Source: Caulobacteraceae bacterium (GTDB lineage: Bacteria > Pseudomonadota > Alphaproteobacteria > Caulobacterales > Caulobacteraceae). Taken from it: 60,186 nt of DNA. Position 1 is the stretch's first letter. Each line of letters opens with the position of its first letter. The notes under the pieces are model-generated. The model worked only from the letters and a program-made list of their open reading frames with translations, did no database searches and was not told the origin of the DNA. The translations under genes and the position numbers were made by a program. The stretch spans positions 74,145 to 134,330 of the forward strand of contig PLRV01000037.1 of NCBI GenBank assembly GCA_003164925.1, read 5' to 3'. Of this stretch, positions 7,496-15,904 are shown piece by piece.

Positions 7496-9100
7496 ATGAA
7501 AGCGTACTTCGGATACGTTCGCGTATCCACCAAGCGCCAGGGTGAGGGCGCGTCGCTGCCGCAGCAACAAACCGCCATCACCGAATACGCCGCCAAGCAC
7601 GGGCTCGAGATCATCGACTGGTTCATTGAAAAACGGTCGGCCGCAAAGCGGGGCCGAGCGCAGTTCGCAACAATGATGGATGGTCTGAACGCGGGCCGTG
7701 CCCAGGGCGTCATCATCCACAAGATCGACCGTAGCGCCCGGCACCTCGCAGACTGGGTGTGGGTCGGCGAACTTATCGATCGCGGCATCGACGTGCGCTT
7801 CGCGCATGAAAACCTCGACCTGACGACGCGAAGTGGTCGGCTCACCGGCGACATGCTCGCCGTCATCGCCGCCGACTTCATCCGCAACAACCGCGATGAG
7901 GTTCTCAAGGGTTTCGATGGACGCCTTAAACAGGGGCTCTATCCCATGAGGGCACCGCTCGGGTATTTCGATTGTGGCAAGGGCAAGCCAAAGGCGATCG
8001 ACCCCGGCAAGGGGCCGCTCATCCGCCAGATGTTCGAGCTGTACGCCTCCGGCCGGTATTCGCACTGGACGCTGCGGGCCGAGATGAAAAAGCGCGGTTT
8101 GCGCAACCACGCCGGAAAGGTGCTGTCGGTCAATTCCACCGCCCGCATCCTTCACAACCCGTTCTACATCGGCATCATCAAGATCGAGCGTCGGGGGGAG
8201 ACCTTCCAAGGCGTCCACCCTCCCCTTATCAAGAAGAGTGTCTTCGACCGCGTGCAGTCCATCCTGCTTGGCCGCGTTCCCGCACGGCCCATCAAGCACG
8301 ACTTCACCTTCCGCCGGCTCATCACCTGTGTCACCTGCGGCCGCACCCTCTACGGCGAACTCCAGAAGGGCCACGTCTACTACCGCTGCCATGGCCGAGA
8401 GTGCCGGGGCACCTCCTACCGCGAATCCGAGATCGAGAATCGCGTGCGCGAACTCCTCCATCTTCTCCAGTTCGATGACGTGGAGTTCGGGGACTTAAGG
8501 GACTTAGGGGAGGAAGCGAATGCAGACGACGCCACAGCCGAAGAGGCTCGCCAGGCGAACCTCACGCGCCTCATCAACCTTTGCGGAGAGCGCCTCACCC
8601 GTCTCACCGACGCGTTTCTTGACGCCGCCATCGACAAGGCCACGTTCGAGGAACGGAAGAGCAAACTGCTCCATGAGCGCCGCGAGCTAGAAGACGAGCT
8701 CGCAAACCCTGACGGGCTGCATAAGAGCGCCAATCTCCTTGAAAAACTCGAACTCGGAAGTACGGCCTACTTACAGTTCAATTCGCTGATCCCAGCCGAG
8801 CGGCGCGATGTCGTGGAATCAACTGTCTCGAACCTGTCCGCAGAGGGAAAAGAACTTGCAGTTACGCTACAATTTCCGTTCGATCGGATCGCTGCGGCGC
8901 GAAATTCCCACTTTGGTGCACCTGCTCGACGTACGGCTCGAAACGGCTCCAAATCCTGTGAAAACCAGAAGGCGGGGTACGTGTCCTCGCGCTTCACGCG
9001 CGCGGAGCTAAAAACCCTGTTCGATCAGCTTAAGCAGGAGATGACGTGCCTGCCCCCAGCGCAACATCTCCAGCGGGAGGCTCATTTGTTTCAACTATGA
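7496..9100 (+). CDS. Large serine recombinase
   Basis: Resolvase/invertase family recombinase of 534 residues. The N-terminal catalytic domain starts YVRVSTKRQGEGASLPQQ with the nucleophilic Ser near residue 11. HKIDRSARHLADW carries the catalytic Arg residues. A recombinase domain follows at about 150-250, then a zinc ribbon (CVTCG and C-x-G-x2-C near 280-305), then a coiled coil at about 350-420. Such enzymes integrate, excise or invert DNA between att sites. It is a second recombinase inside an island already bounded by a tyrosine integrase, so it may mark a nested element. Its end overlaps the converging HEPN-motif gene by 71 bp. Confidence 0.93.
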   Translation: MKAYFGYVRVSTKRQGEGASLPQQQTAITEYAAKHGLEIIDWFIEKRSAAKRGRAQFATMMDGLNAGRAQGVIIHKIDRSARHLADWVWVGELIDRGIDVRFAHENLDLTTRSGRLTGDMLAVIAADFIRNNRDEVLKGFDGRLKQGLYPMRAPLGYFDCGKGKPKAIDPGKGPLIRQMFELYASGRYSHWTLRAEMKKRGLRNHAGKVLSVNSTARILHNPFYIGIIKIERRGETFQGVHPPLIKKSVFDRVQSILLGRVPARPIKHDFTFRRLITCVTCGRTLYGELQKGHVYYRCHGRECRGTSYRESEIENRVRELLHLLQFDDVEFGDLRDLGEEANADDATAEEARQANLTRLINLCGERLTRLTDAFLDAAIDKATFEERKSKLLHERRELEDELANPDGLHKSANLLEKLELGSTAYLQFNSLIPAERRDVVESTVSNLSAEGKELAVTLQFPFDRIAAARNSHFGAPARRTARNGSKSCENQKAGYVSSRFTRAELKTLFDQLKQEMTCLPPAQHLQREAHLFQL

Positions 9101-9767
9101 CCGCACCGGCAGGAATTTCATCCACCTTCGTCACGATCAGATTGCCTTGCTGGTAGATCACCCGATCGGGAGGAGCCAGGACACGCTCGCTTGGTTTGGT
9201 GGCGGTGTCCTTTAGAACCTCAAAACGCACGAAATGGCAGAGACGCAGCAATGCAAGCGGGCCGCCATAGTGCCGCCAATCGAACGCGACTCCGTTCAGA
9301 TCGGTCGTATCGAGCGCGATGATGTCGCGGACGCTGAAGACTTGCCCCCGACAGTCGGCGTCAATGGACCAAACAGGGTTGAACGGGCTGTGCGCAAACG
9401 CATTCCGGACGAGCCTAGAAATTTGATAGGCGTTCCGAACCTCAGCGTCCGGGCTGTTTTTTGGGTCAGCCACTGTGTCCACGATGGCATCCTTCATGGC
9501 GACGGCCATCAGAAACGCAGCCGAACGGTGGAGGAAGTCGGCGGCAACGTCGGCCTGGTCGGCGCGAAGACCTATCTCGCTATACCGGACAACGTGCTGG
9601 CCGTGCGACCACTCCACCGGGAGATCAAGCGGCTGCCGTTCGCTGGTCGTGGCGAGCCGCACCGCCGACGCAAGCCGAAATTGTAGCTCGGCCAGAAACA
9701 CCAGGTTGATGTGAGGGGAGTCGCCCGCCATCGGCCGAATTATAAGCAATCCGAGATAGGAAGCCAC
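9030..9767 (-). CDS. HEPN-motif protein, unknown function
   Basis: A 245-residue protein read from GTG 9767; an ATG at 9731 is an alternative start. Residues 121-126 are RNAFAH, which fits the R-polar-x3-H signature of HEPN ribonucleases, inside a predicted helical segment (ISRLVRNAFAHSPF). HEPN proteins are common in toxin-antitoxin and defence loci, where they cleave RNA. The C-terminal part looks beta-rich. It overlaps the end of the serine recombinase gene by 71 bp. No clear nucleotidyltransferase-type antitoxin (MNT) is adjacent; the two upstream same-strand genes are candidates for partners. The HEPN assignment rests on one motif. Confidence 0.5.
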   Translation of the reverse strand: MASYLGLLIIRPMAGDSPHINLVFLAELQFRLASAVRLATTSERQPLDLPVEWSHGQHVVRYSEIGLRADQADVAADFLHRSAAFLMAVAMKDAIVDTVADPKNSPDAEVRNAYQISRLVRNAFAHSPFNPVWSIDADCRGQVFSVRDIIALDTTDLNGVAFDWRHYGGPLALLRLCHFVRFEVLKDTATKPSERVLAPPDRVIYQQGNLIVTKVDEIPAGAVIVETNEPPAGDVALGAGTSSPA

Positions 9768-9785
9768 CCGAGCGGCGACGGCGGA

Positions 9786-10130
9786 CTACTTCAATATCGG
9801 GGCGTCGCTCCCGTCCCCACCGATGCGAAGGCGAAGATCAACCCACCGGCCTATGATCGCAAGCGCCCGGTCTTCGGCGGTCGTCAACATACCGTCGATC
9901 GAGCGCGACAGCAGCCGCAGTTCGATCATGATGTTTTCCAACTCTAACGACCGACTATAGTCTTTTCCGGCATTTATAGCTTCCATCTCATCGGCGATGC
10001 GCTCGCTTGTTTTCGTCATTTCATCGTCGATCGCCTGTCGGAGACTATCCATTTGGTCAGCGAGCCGGTGCATATTTCCTCGTATGCCGGGTATGTCTTC
10101 GATCGAGAGGCGGGCGCGGTTGTTATGCAT
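9786..10130 (-). CDS. Coiled-coil protein, unknown
   Basis: A 114-residue, strongly helical protein with heptad-like acidic/basic segments (MHRLADQMDSLRQAIDDEM and a following KTSERIADEMEAIN). No family is recognised. The ATG at 10130 lies 7 bases after the stop of the upstream gene, so the two are probably one operon from the promoter region at 10567-10645. The longer open frame to 10319 overlaps that upstream gene in another frame and is rejected. Confidence 0.6.
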   Translation of the reverse strand: MHNNRARLSIEDIPGIRGNMHRLADQMDSLRQAIDDEMTKTSERIADEMEAINAGKDYSRSLELENIMIELRLLSRSIDGMLTTAEDRALAIIGRWVDLRLRIGGDGSDAPILK

Positions 10131-10137
10131 ACGGCCG

Positions 10138-10566
10138 CTACCCCTCGCCCATGCTCCATGGATGCTGGAGCACGCCAACATGGATCGCTGGCCCGTCGAA
10201 CTGATCGGCGGCGATGTCGACGACGACCCGACCGTCCTTGCCCTCCACCAACAGGAAGGAGTGGGCGATCTTCTCCCCATCGACCTCGTAGAAGCCGTCA
10301 CGGATGACCTCGCCGTCACCGAAGACCTCCTTCACGTAGAGGGTTCCAAGGGTGTCGCCGTGCCGAGGAAACTCCTTGACGAGGAAATCGACGAACTGAT
10401 CCACATCCGGCCGATCGAAGAATTCCCGATAGCGCGTCTTTATCCTGTTGAGTACCGGCTTATCGATGCTACCCTTTTCAAGCTGAAGCCTGCACGAAAA
10501 GGCAACCTGGAATAGGAATTTCTGAGTAATAGGTTTCTTATCGTCTTCTTTTGAAAGCATACTCAC
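10138..10566 (-). CDS. Possible papain-like-fold protein, unknown
   Basis: A 142-residue protein with an N-terminal helix containing Cys25 (VAFSCRL), then a beta-rich C-terminal half with His102 (KIAHSFLLVE) and Asp117 (VVVDIAADQF). The order Cys, His in a strand, and a [V/I]D[I/L]xADQF strand is typical of small papain-like/transglutaminase-like hydrolases. This is a pattern resemblance only. It is divergent from the HerA-like ATPase at 10646 and first in an operon with the coiled-coil gene. The start is ATG 10566; a second in-frame Met lies two codons on. Confidence 0.55.
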   Translation of the reverse strand: MSMLSKEDDKKPITQKFLFQVAFSCRLQLEKGSIDKPVLNRIKTRYREFFDRPDVDQFVDFLVKEFPRHGDTLGTLYVKEVFGDGEVIRDGFYEVDGEKIAHSFLLVEGKDGRVVVDIAADQFDGPAIHVGVLQHPWSMGEG

Positions 10567-10645
10567 ACACAGTATCGCATTGAGACATTTCTGACAAACA
10601 ATGTGGACTCGTGTGTGTTATTGAAACCTGTCTCACTATGGGAAT
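10567..10645. promoter_or_regulatory. Divergent promoter region with interleaved inverted repeats
   Basis: Two interleaved inverted repeats are seen: CACACAC (from about 10564) with GTGTGTG (about 10611), and TGAGACA (10581-10587) with TGTCTCA (10629-10635). They lie between the divergent genes at 10566 and 10646 and could bind a shared regulator. Confidence 0.45.
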
Positions 10646-11836
10646 ATGCCCTCTGAAGCTATTTCCCAAGTTTCTCACCTCGGACGCACGAACTGGCGAA
10701 GCGCGAATGTGCGCTTCGGCATCAAACAGTCAGACCGCCTCTCTCACGTCTATCTGATCGGCAAGACGGGCGTCGGAAAGTCCACCCTCCTCGAAGTCCT
10801 CGCCCGCCAGGACCTCGACACCGGCCGTGGCTTTGCCCTCATCGATCCGCATGGCGATCTCGTTGAGCGGCTTGCGAGGCTGGTGCCGGCGTCAATGGCG
10901 GCCCGCGTTCGCTATCTCGACGCTGCCAACCCTTCCCAGCCCTTCGGATACAACCCCCTCCGGCGCGTGCGTGACGACAAGATTCCGCTCGCTGCCTCCG
11001 GCCTACTTGAATCCCTGAAAAAGCTCTGGCCGGACGCCTGGGGCGTCCGCATGGAGCATGTGCTCAGGAGCACGCTCTTTGCGCTCCTCGAGCGGGACGG
11101 CTCCACTCTTCCCGACATCCTCCGGCTCTACGCCGACGACGCCTTCCGAAAGCAGGTTGTTCGGAATCTCCGCAACGAGGTGGTGCGGGAATTCTGGAAA
11201 GTGGAGTTCGAGAAATACCCCTGGCGCTATCGCGCCGAGGCGGTTGCGCCGATCCAGAACAAGTTGGGCGCACTGCTTTCCGATCCCACCCTGTACCGCA
11301 TCCTGGTCGCCCCGGAGCGTGACCTGCACTTCCGCGCCCTGATGGACACGGGTGGCGTCCTTCTGGTCAATCTCTCCAAGGGGCAGCTCGGTGAGGACAG
11401 CGCGACGATCTTAGGGAGTTTGCTTGTCTCGACGATCGGACTTGCGGCGCTGAGCCGCGCCGGCAATCCCGAGGCGGACCGTCGCCCCTTCTTCCTCTAT
11501 GTTGATGAGTTCCACTCCTTCACCACCCTCTCCTTCGCCAACATGATGGCGGAGATGCGCAAGTACGGCCTGGGGCTCACGCTCGGGAATCAGCACCTCC
11601 ACCAGCTTGATCCCGACATTCGCCATGCCGTCCTCGGGAACGCGGCGACCTTGATTTCATTCCGCGTGGGCGCGGAGGACGCGGCGATCCTCGCCCGCGA
11701 GTTCCAGCCGACATTCGGCGTCGAAGATCTGATCAATCTTCCGAACCGCGACATGTACCTCAAGCTCATGATCGACGGCACGCCATCGCGCCCGTTCAGC
11801 GCGAGGACGGAAGACGCCCGCGCACCACCGCCCTGA
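10646..11836 (+). CDS. HerA/VirD4-type DNA-transfer ATPase (first of two)
   Basis: A 396-residue P-loop ATPase. Walker A GKTGVGKST is at residues 39-46, followed by the characteristic RGFALIDPHGDL segment. A Walker B LYVDEFHSF lies near 286 and a sensor-like LTLGNQHLHQL near 310. Family members (TraD/VirD4/HerA-like, type IV secretion DNA-binding) pump DNA during conjugation or act in DNA processing. No N-terminal membrane helices are present, so it is a soluble form. It is followed 75 bases later by the ArdC-type gene. A paralogue lies at 26167-27888. Confidence 0.8.
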   Translation: MPSEAISQVSHLGRTNWRSANVRFGIKQSDRLSHVYLIGKTGVGKSTLLEVLARQDLDTGRGFALIDPHGDLVERLARLVPASMAARVRYLDAANPSQPFGYNPLRRVRDDKIPLAASGLLESLKKLWPDAWGVRMEHVLRSTLFALLERDGSTLPDILRLYADDAFRKQVVRNLRNEVVREFWKVEFEKYPWRYRAEAVAPIQNKLGALLSDPTLYRILVAPERDLHFRALMDTGGVLLVNLSKGQLGEDSATILGSLLVSTIGLAALSRAGNPEADRRPFFLYVDEFHSFTTLSFANMMAEMRKYGLGLTLGNQHLHQLDPDIRHAVLGNAATLISFRVGAEDAAILAREFQPTFGVEDLINLPNRDMYLKLMIDGTPSRPFSARTEDARAPPP

Positions 11837-11911
11837 CGCAGGCCTGCGCCTCCCCCGCATCGGGGAGCGCCGGAATGGTCCGACGCTCCCGCAGTGCGTG
11901 GGAGACGTGAA

Positions 11912-12811
11912 ATGCACGACAGTTCTTTCAAAGAAGGTCCGAGCGTCTATCGGGCGATAACGGACAAGATCATCGCCGCCATAGAGGCCGGTGCTGGTGA
12001 GTTCGTGATGCCGTGGCATTTCTGCCAGGCGATCACGAGGCCGGTGAACGCCGCGACCGGAGCAAGCTATCGGGGCGTAAACGTCGTCGGCCTGTGGGCC
12101 GAGGCGATGCTTTCGAAGTACGAAACCGGCTACTGGGCAAGCTACCGCCAGTGGCAGGCCATAGGTGGCCAGGTGCGTCGCGGGGAACACGGCGCGACGA
12201 TCGTCTTTTACCGAAAGATCGAGCCGGCCGGCGATACGCAGCGAAGCCTCGAAGACGACCAGCCCGACCGGCGCTTCGTCGCCCGCGCCTCGCACGTGTT
12301 CAATGCCGAGCAGGTGGACGGCTGGTCGCCCCCGGTCCAGGTCTTGGTGTCTGAATGGGAGGCCTGCCAGCACGCCGAAGCGTTCATCGCGGCCACCAAC
12401 GCCGAGATCGCCCACGGCGGAGAGCACGCCTTTTACGACATCCGGCATGACCGGATTTGCCTTCCCCATAGGGAGCGTTTCATCGGCACGCCGACCAGTT
12501 CTGCCGCCGAGAGCTTTTACTCGACGACCCTGCATGAGCTGGTCCACTGGTCGGGAGCAGCCCACCGCCTCGCCCGCACGTATGGCAGGTTCGGCACGGC
12601 GGAGTACGCGTTCGAAGAACTCATCGCCGAGTTGGGCGCTGCGTTCCTGTGCGGACATCTGGGCGTATCGAACGAGCCCAGGCCCGATCACGCCGCATAC
12701 GTTGGGCACTGGCTGCAACGCCTACGCGAAGATTCTCGGGCGATCTTGCACGCGGCAAGCGCAGCGGAAAAAGCCGTGACCTGGCTCACGGAGCTTGCAG
12801 CGGAAGATTGA
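11912..12811 (+). CDS. ardC: ArdC-like antirestriction protein (ssDNA-binding + zincin domain)
   Basis: A 299-residue protein of the ArdC type. An N-terminal DUF1738-like ssDNA-binding domain (about 1-130, with MPWHF and the RGVNVVGLW segment) is followed by a zinc-metallopeptidase-like domain with HELVH at 208-212 and acidic EELIAELGA as third-ligand helix at about 236-242. ArdC proteins protect incoming plasmid DNA from restriction during conjugation, in keeping with a mobile island. The ATG at 11912 has GGGAGA upstream. It is probably co-transcribed with the ATPase before it, and a strong terminator follows. Confidence 0.85.
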   Translation: MHDSSFKEGPSVYRAITDKIIAAIEAGAGEFVMPWHFCQAITRPVNAATGASYRGVNVVGLWAEAMLSKYETGYWASYRQWQAIGGQVRRGEHGATIVFYRKIEPAGDTQRSLEDDQPDRRFVARASHVFNAEQVDGWSPPVQVLVSEWEACQHAEAFIAATNAEIAHGGEHAFYDIRHDRICLPHRERFIGTPTSSAAESFYSTTLHELVHWSGAAHRLARTYGRFGTAEYAFEELIAELGAAFLCGHLGVSNEPRPDHAAYVGHWLQRLREDSRAILHAASAAEKAVTWLTELAAED

Positions 12812-12817
12812 GAACTT

Positions 12818-12848
12818 AAGACCCCACTACCTGTGGGGTCTTCTTTTC
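12818..12848 (+). terminator. Rho-independent terminator after ArdC gene
   Basis: A perfect 10-bp stem AAGACCCCAC/GTGGGGTCTT (12818-12827 with 12833-12842), 5-nt loop, then a T run. It may also serve the converging gene ending at 12883. Confidence 0.9.
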
Positions 12849-12882
12849 ATTGATGACCGCAAAGTCCCATCGTCTCCGCATT

Positions 12883-13311
12883 TCACCGCCGGTTCATCCT
12901 GCCTGACTGGTGGTAGTTGCTGCGGCCCGGAGCCGCGAAGATGGTGAAGGCCTGGTAGCTCAACGCCCCGTCGGCGGCTTTCAGTATGATCAGCGTCTGG
13001 ATTCCCGCCTGGTCGAACTGCACGATGGCTTCGTCAGCGCCCGCGTCCACCGGAACGCCCACGTTCGGCGTGAACAATTGAGCCGGCACTTCCCCCCAGT
13101 CGCAGTCGTTCGGATGGCACCTGCCCCAGACGTGCACGACCAGCTGGCCGCCGTCGCTGCGGATGGCGATCTGGCTGATGCCGCGTGTAGCGGGATCGGC
13201 GTTGATCCATGCGCCCCGGAAGTCCGTGACCGCAGCCGAAGCAGTCGAGGCCACGAGCGCGAGCGAAAGGCCGGCGATGAGGGCTGCCTGGCGGATGAAG
13301 GGACGGCGCAT
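12883..13311 (-). CDS. Secreted protein of unknown function
   Basis: A 142-residue protein with a clear Sec signal peptide (AALIAGLSLALVASTASAA, cleavage near residue 27). A small beta-rich domain with FRGAWINADP and WGRCHPNDCDWG follows; two cysteines there may form a disulphide. Similar architecture is seen in small lipocalin-like or extracellular beta-barrel proteins, but no family is claimed. It is the last gene of the minus-strand block running from 18291. Confidence 0.7.
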   Translation of the reverse strand: MRRPFIRQAALIAGLSLALVASTASAAVTDFRGAWINADPATRGISQIAIRSDGGQLVVHVWGRCHPNDCDWGEVPAQLFTPNVGVPVDAGADEAIVQFDQAGIQTLIILKAADGALSYQAFTIFAAPGRSNYHQSGRMNRR

Positions 13312-13347
13312 GTGAATCTCCTGTTGGCTGGTCAGGCGGTGGTCGTC

Positions 13348-14769
13348 TCAATGGTGTGGGAAGGCCGGTCGCGCAGCGGCTTGCCGGATGAGGCCCGCCA
13401 TAGCGGCAACGTCTAGGAAGTAGAGGTAGCGATAGTCGCAGGCGTTCGAGATGACGAAAAAGCTCGCCGTAAACAGCAGCGCCGCACCGAGCATGGCGGC
13501 CACGGCGATAAGCTCCGGCCGCCGGTCCGCCCGAAGGTGATCCCGCAGCGCCATCGCGAGCAAGGCCATGGCGACCATTGCGTAGAAGAGATGTGAGAAT
13601 ACGGGCGTGCCAAGGAAGAGCGACGCGTAGCGGTCATCCAGCCGGTCCTTGCCGTCATACCGCGCGCGAAGTCCGGCGTCCTTCAGCAGCTGTGGCTGGT
13701 CCGGGTCGATGCCCACGAACACCATCGGGCAGGCGTCGGCCTCGGGCGTCAGCAACGTGGACAGGAAGACGCCCATCCGCGTCCGCAAATAGAGAGCAGG
13801 ACGATGAGCCACTAGCGCCGCCCATTGGCGGCTGGCAGCATCCCCATCCGGTATCAGCAAGTCGCCGCCCGGCAAGCTTTCAAGGTTGTCAGCCCCGGCC
13901 GCTCGGTAATGCGGAGCTGCTTCGTCACGTATGAAGCGTTCCAGTTCGGGAGCCTGGTCGTGCAAGATCGACAAGTCGATATTGGGGTCTATATGGGCCG
14001 CCCCAGCGAGATCGAAGACCTGCAGGCGCTTGAGCTGATGCAGGTTTTCCGGCTGGCCGTCGCTGTGCGCGTCCAGCTCATACGTCGCGAGACTCATAAC
14101 AAGGACGGTCAGAGCCAGGAAGAGGAGGCCGTAGGCGGCAGAACGCCCAAGGGCCGCTTTTGGCGAAGCGCCCGGAGGACTTCGCATCAGACTTATCGCC
14201 GCCAGCGCTGCCGCGCCACATACAGGGACGATGAAACCGTTCTGGCGCGCCAAGCCGGCTAGCGAGAACAGGCCAAAGGCAATGAACAGGCAGCCAAATC
14301 GCCTGCCCACGCTAAACCAACTCCGCCCCGCCCAAGCCAGCGCCGCGAACCCCGCGACCGACACGTCTGCGAACAGCACGTCCTTCCAGACGACGCCCTG
14401 ATAGATCAGCACAAGCGGGGACGCGACCACCAGTACTGCGAGCGGGAGACACAGGTGACGCGGCCGGGCTTCGAGCGCCACGAAGGCCAGCAGGCCGCCG
14501 AAGAAGAGCGCACCGTCAAAGACGATGAACAGCGGCGCACTGGGGTCGAGCCGCGCGGCCACCCCCAGAAGCCACGCCATGACCGGCGGGTGCCAGGTGT
14601 TGTAGACGCCGGTGCGGCCTTGGGCGAGCTGCCACAACGAGTCGGGCTCGAAATGGCCGGGCAGGTTAAGCGCTAGGCTCGCCCCAAAGCCAGCGAAGAC
14701 GATAGCCGCCAAAGGAAACGTCTTCCACCGCCACACCTCCGCAAAGATCGACGGCGGCCGCATTGCCAT
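13348..14769 (-). CDS. Multi-spanning membrane protein, glycosyltransferase-39-like
   Basis: A 473-residue integral membrane protein with about 10-12 hydrophobic helices. The first loop after helix 1 has FEPDSLWQL and NTWHPPVMAWLL, which resembles the acidic and Pro-rich loop of GT39/PMT-type lipid-linked sugar transferases. A large external loop (about 235-370) is followed by three further helices. It may add a sugar to a surface glycan or protein. The catalytic assignment rests on topology and the loop motif, so it is tentative. It sits among exported proteins, consistent with an envelope role. Confidence 0.6.
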   Translation of the reverse strand: MAMRPPSIFAEVWRWKTFPLAAIVFAGFGASLALNLPGHFEPDSLWQLAQGRTGVYNTWHPPVMAWLLGVAARLDPSAPLFIVFDGALFFGGLLAFVALEARPRHLCLPLAVLVVASPLVLIYQGVVWKDVLFADVSVAGFAALAWAGRSWFSVGRRFGCLFIAFGLFSLAGLARQNGFIVPVCGAAALAAISLMRSPPGASPKAALGRSAAYGLLFLALTVLVMSLATYELDAHSDGQPENLHQLKRLQVFDLAGAAHIDPNIDLSILHDQAPELERFIRDEAAPHYRAAGADNLESLPGGDLLIPDGDAASRQWAALVAHRPALYLRTRMGVFLSTLLTPEADACPMVFVGIDPDQPQLLKDAGLRARYDGKDRLDDRYASLFLGTPVFSHLFYAMVAMALLAMALRDHLRADRRPELIAVAAMLGAALLFTASFFVISNACDYRYLYFLDVAAMAGLIRQAAARPAFPHH

Positions 14770-14845
14770 AAGCCCTTATGTTAAAAGGTGTTTTTGCAAA
14801 TATGGTTGCCGGTTTTCCCAGCCGCGCTGGGGACCGGCCGACGCT

Positions 14846-15889
14846 TCAGAATCGACGCGCCAGGTTGCTTGACGTGCGGAAGTTGATCGGTATCCGGACC
14901 ACGCCGCCGCGGATGGGCTGGCCGTCCTGGTCGACCGATTGCATCCGGAACAGCCCCGCCATAGCGATCGCGCTTGCGCCGAACCCAAAACCCTCCGGTG
15001 TTTCGGAAGCCACCACGCACCGGTTCAGCTCGCCGGTCTCAGCCACCATGCATTGTATAAGTGCGCGGCCTGCGAGACCCGCCTGCCGGGCTCCCTGCGG
15101 ATAATATTGGCCAAGCTCAAAGGGCGTGGGCACGCGAAGCCAGGCTGGCCTTAGTATGAGATGCGACCGGGCGGCAGGCGGCTGGTTCTGCAGGGGAACC
15201 GCCAACGCAGGCAGCTGAACGACCTGAGCGGCGCTCGCCTCGGACGCGCCTAGTTCCGCGATGCGCTCTTCGTACGCTTCTGAGACGCAAGAGATGCCGT
15301 TTGCGGCGGAACAGCCATTTCGTCTCCCGATCCAGTCCCGCTGCTCCTGCCGCAGGCGCTCGCGGTCCTCGGAAGCGGCGCTTGCGAAGCGATGACGGTA
15401 CAGACGATCGACGGTCCGATCCGCTTCCGCGAGCTTGTCCGAGCTGCATACCTGCTGTTCGGCCCAGGTGGTCGCAAGTCCGCACTCAAAGCTCGGCGTC
15501 GATACGTGGACGGGCGGAATGACTGCAACGGGCGCGGATGAAACTGGCAAGGAGCCGAGGACGAGAGGCACGACGTGCACCTGCCCCTGCGGCATCCCGG
15601 AATGCCTCAGCATTGGCTTGCCCACAATGAACGCTGCGACGCCGCCGAGAGCGAGCGCGCCGATGGCGAGCGGCATCACGAAGACGGGCTTCTTCCAGAA
15701 CGGCCCGGTTCCGAGGAACCACGACACAAACGTCTTTTGCCCCGCCGGGCCCCTGCGCGCGCCTGCTGCGGAAAGTTCTTCGAGCCCCTGGCCGCATCGC
15801 CGGCAAAAACGTGCAGCTGGACGATTGGTCGTTGCGCAGGCGGGGCACGGCTGGATGCCCGCGGTTGTGTCCATGGAAAGCGCGGTCAT
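14846..15889 (-). CDS. Zinc-ribbon / LprI-like / TonB C-terminal fusion membrane protein
   Basis: A 347-residue protein with an unusual domain order. First is a cytoplasmic zinc ribbon (CPAC at about 15-18 and CRRCG at about 29-33). Then comes one transmembrane helix (about 70-92), a periplasmic LprI-like cysteine domain (about 130-215; FECGLATTWAEQQVC, the WIGRRNGC segment and C-V-S-EAYEERI), and a TonB C-terminal-like domain (about 255-340; YPQGARQAGLAGRALIQCMV). LprI-type domains occur in lysozyme inhibitors, while TonB C-termini bind outer-membrane receptors. A strong AGGAG precedes ATG 15889. It is in tandem with another zinc-ribbon protein 15 bases upstream. Confidence 0.75.
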   Translation of the reverse strand: MTALSMDTTAGIQPCPACATTNRPAARFCRRCGQGLEELSAAGARRGPAGQKTFVSWFLGTGPFWKKPVFVMPLAIGALALGGVAAFIVGKPMLRHSGMPQGQVHVVPLVLGSLPVSSAPVAVIPPVHVSTPSFECGLATTWAEQQVCSSDKLAEADRTVDRLYRHRFASAASEDRERLRQEQRDWIGRRNGCSAANGISCVSEAYEERIAELGASEASAAQVVQLPALAVPLQNQPPAARSHLILRPAWLRVPTPFELGQYYPQGARQAGLAGRALIQCMVAETGELNRCVVASETPEGFGFGASAIAMAGLFRMQSVDQDGQPIRGGVVRIPINFRTSSNLARRF

Positions 15890-15904
15890 GCTGGCTCCTG
15901 TCTG

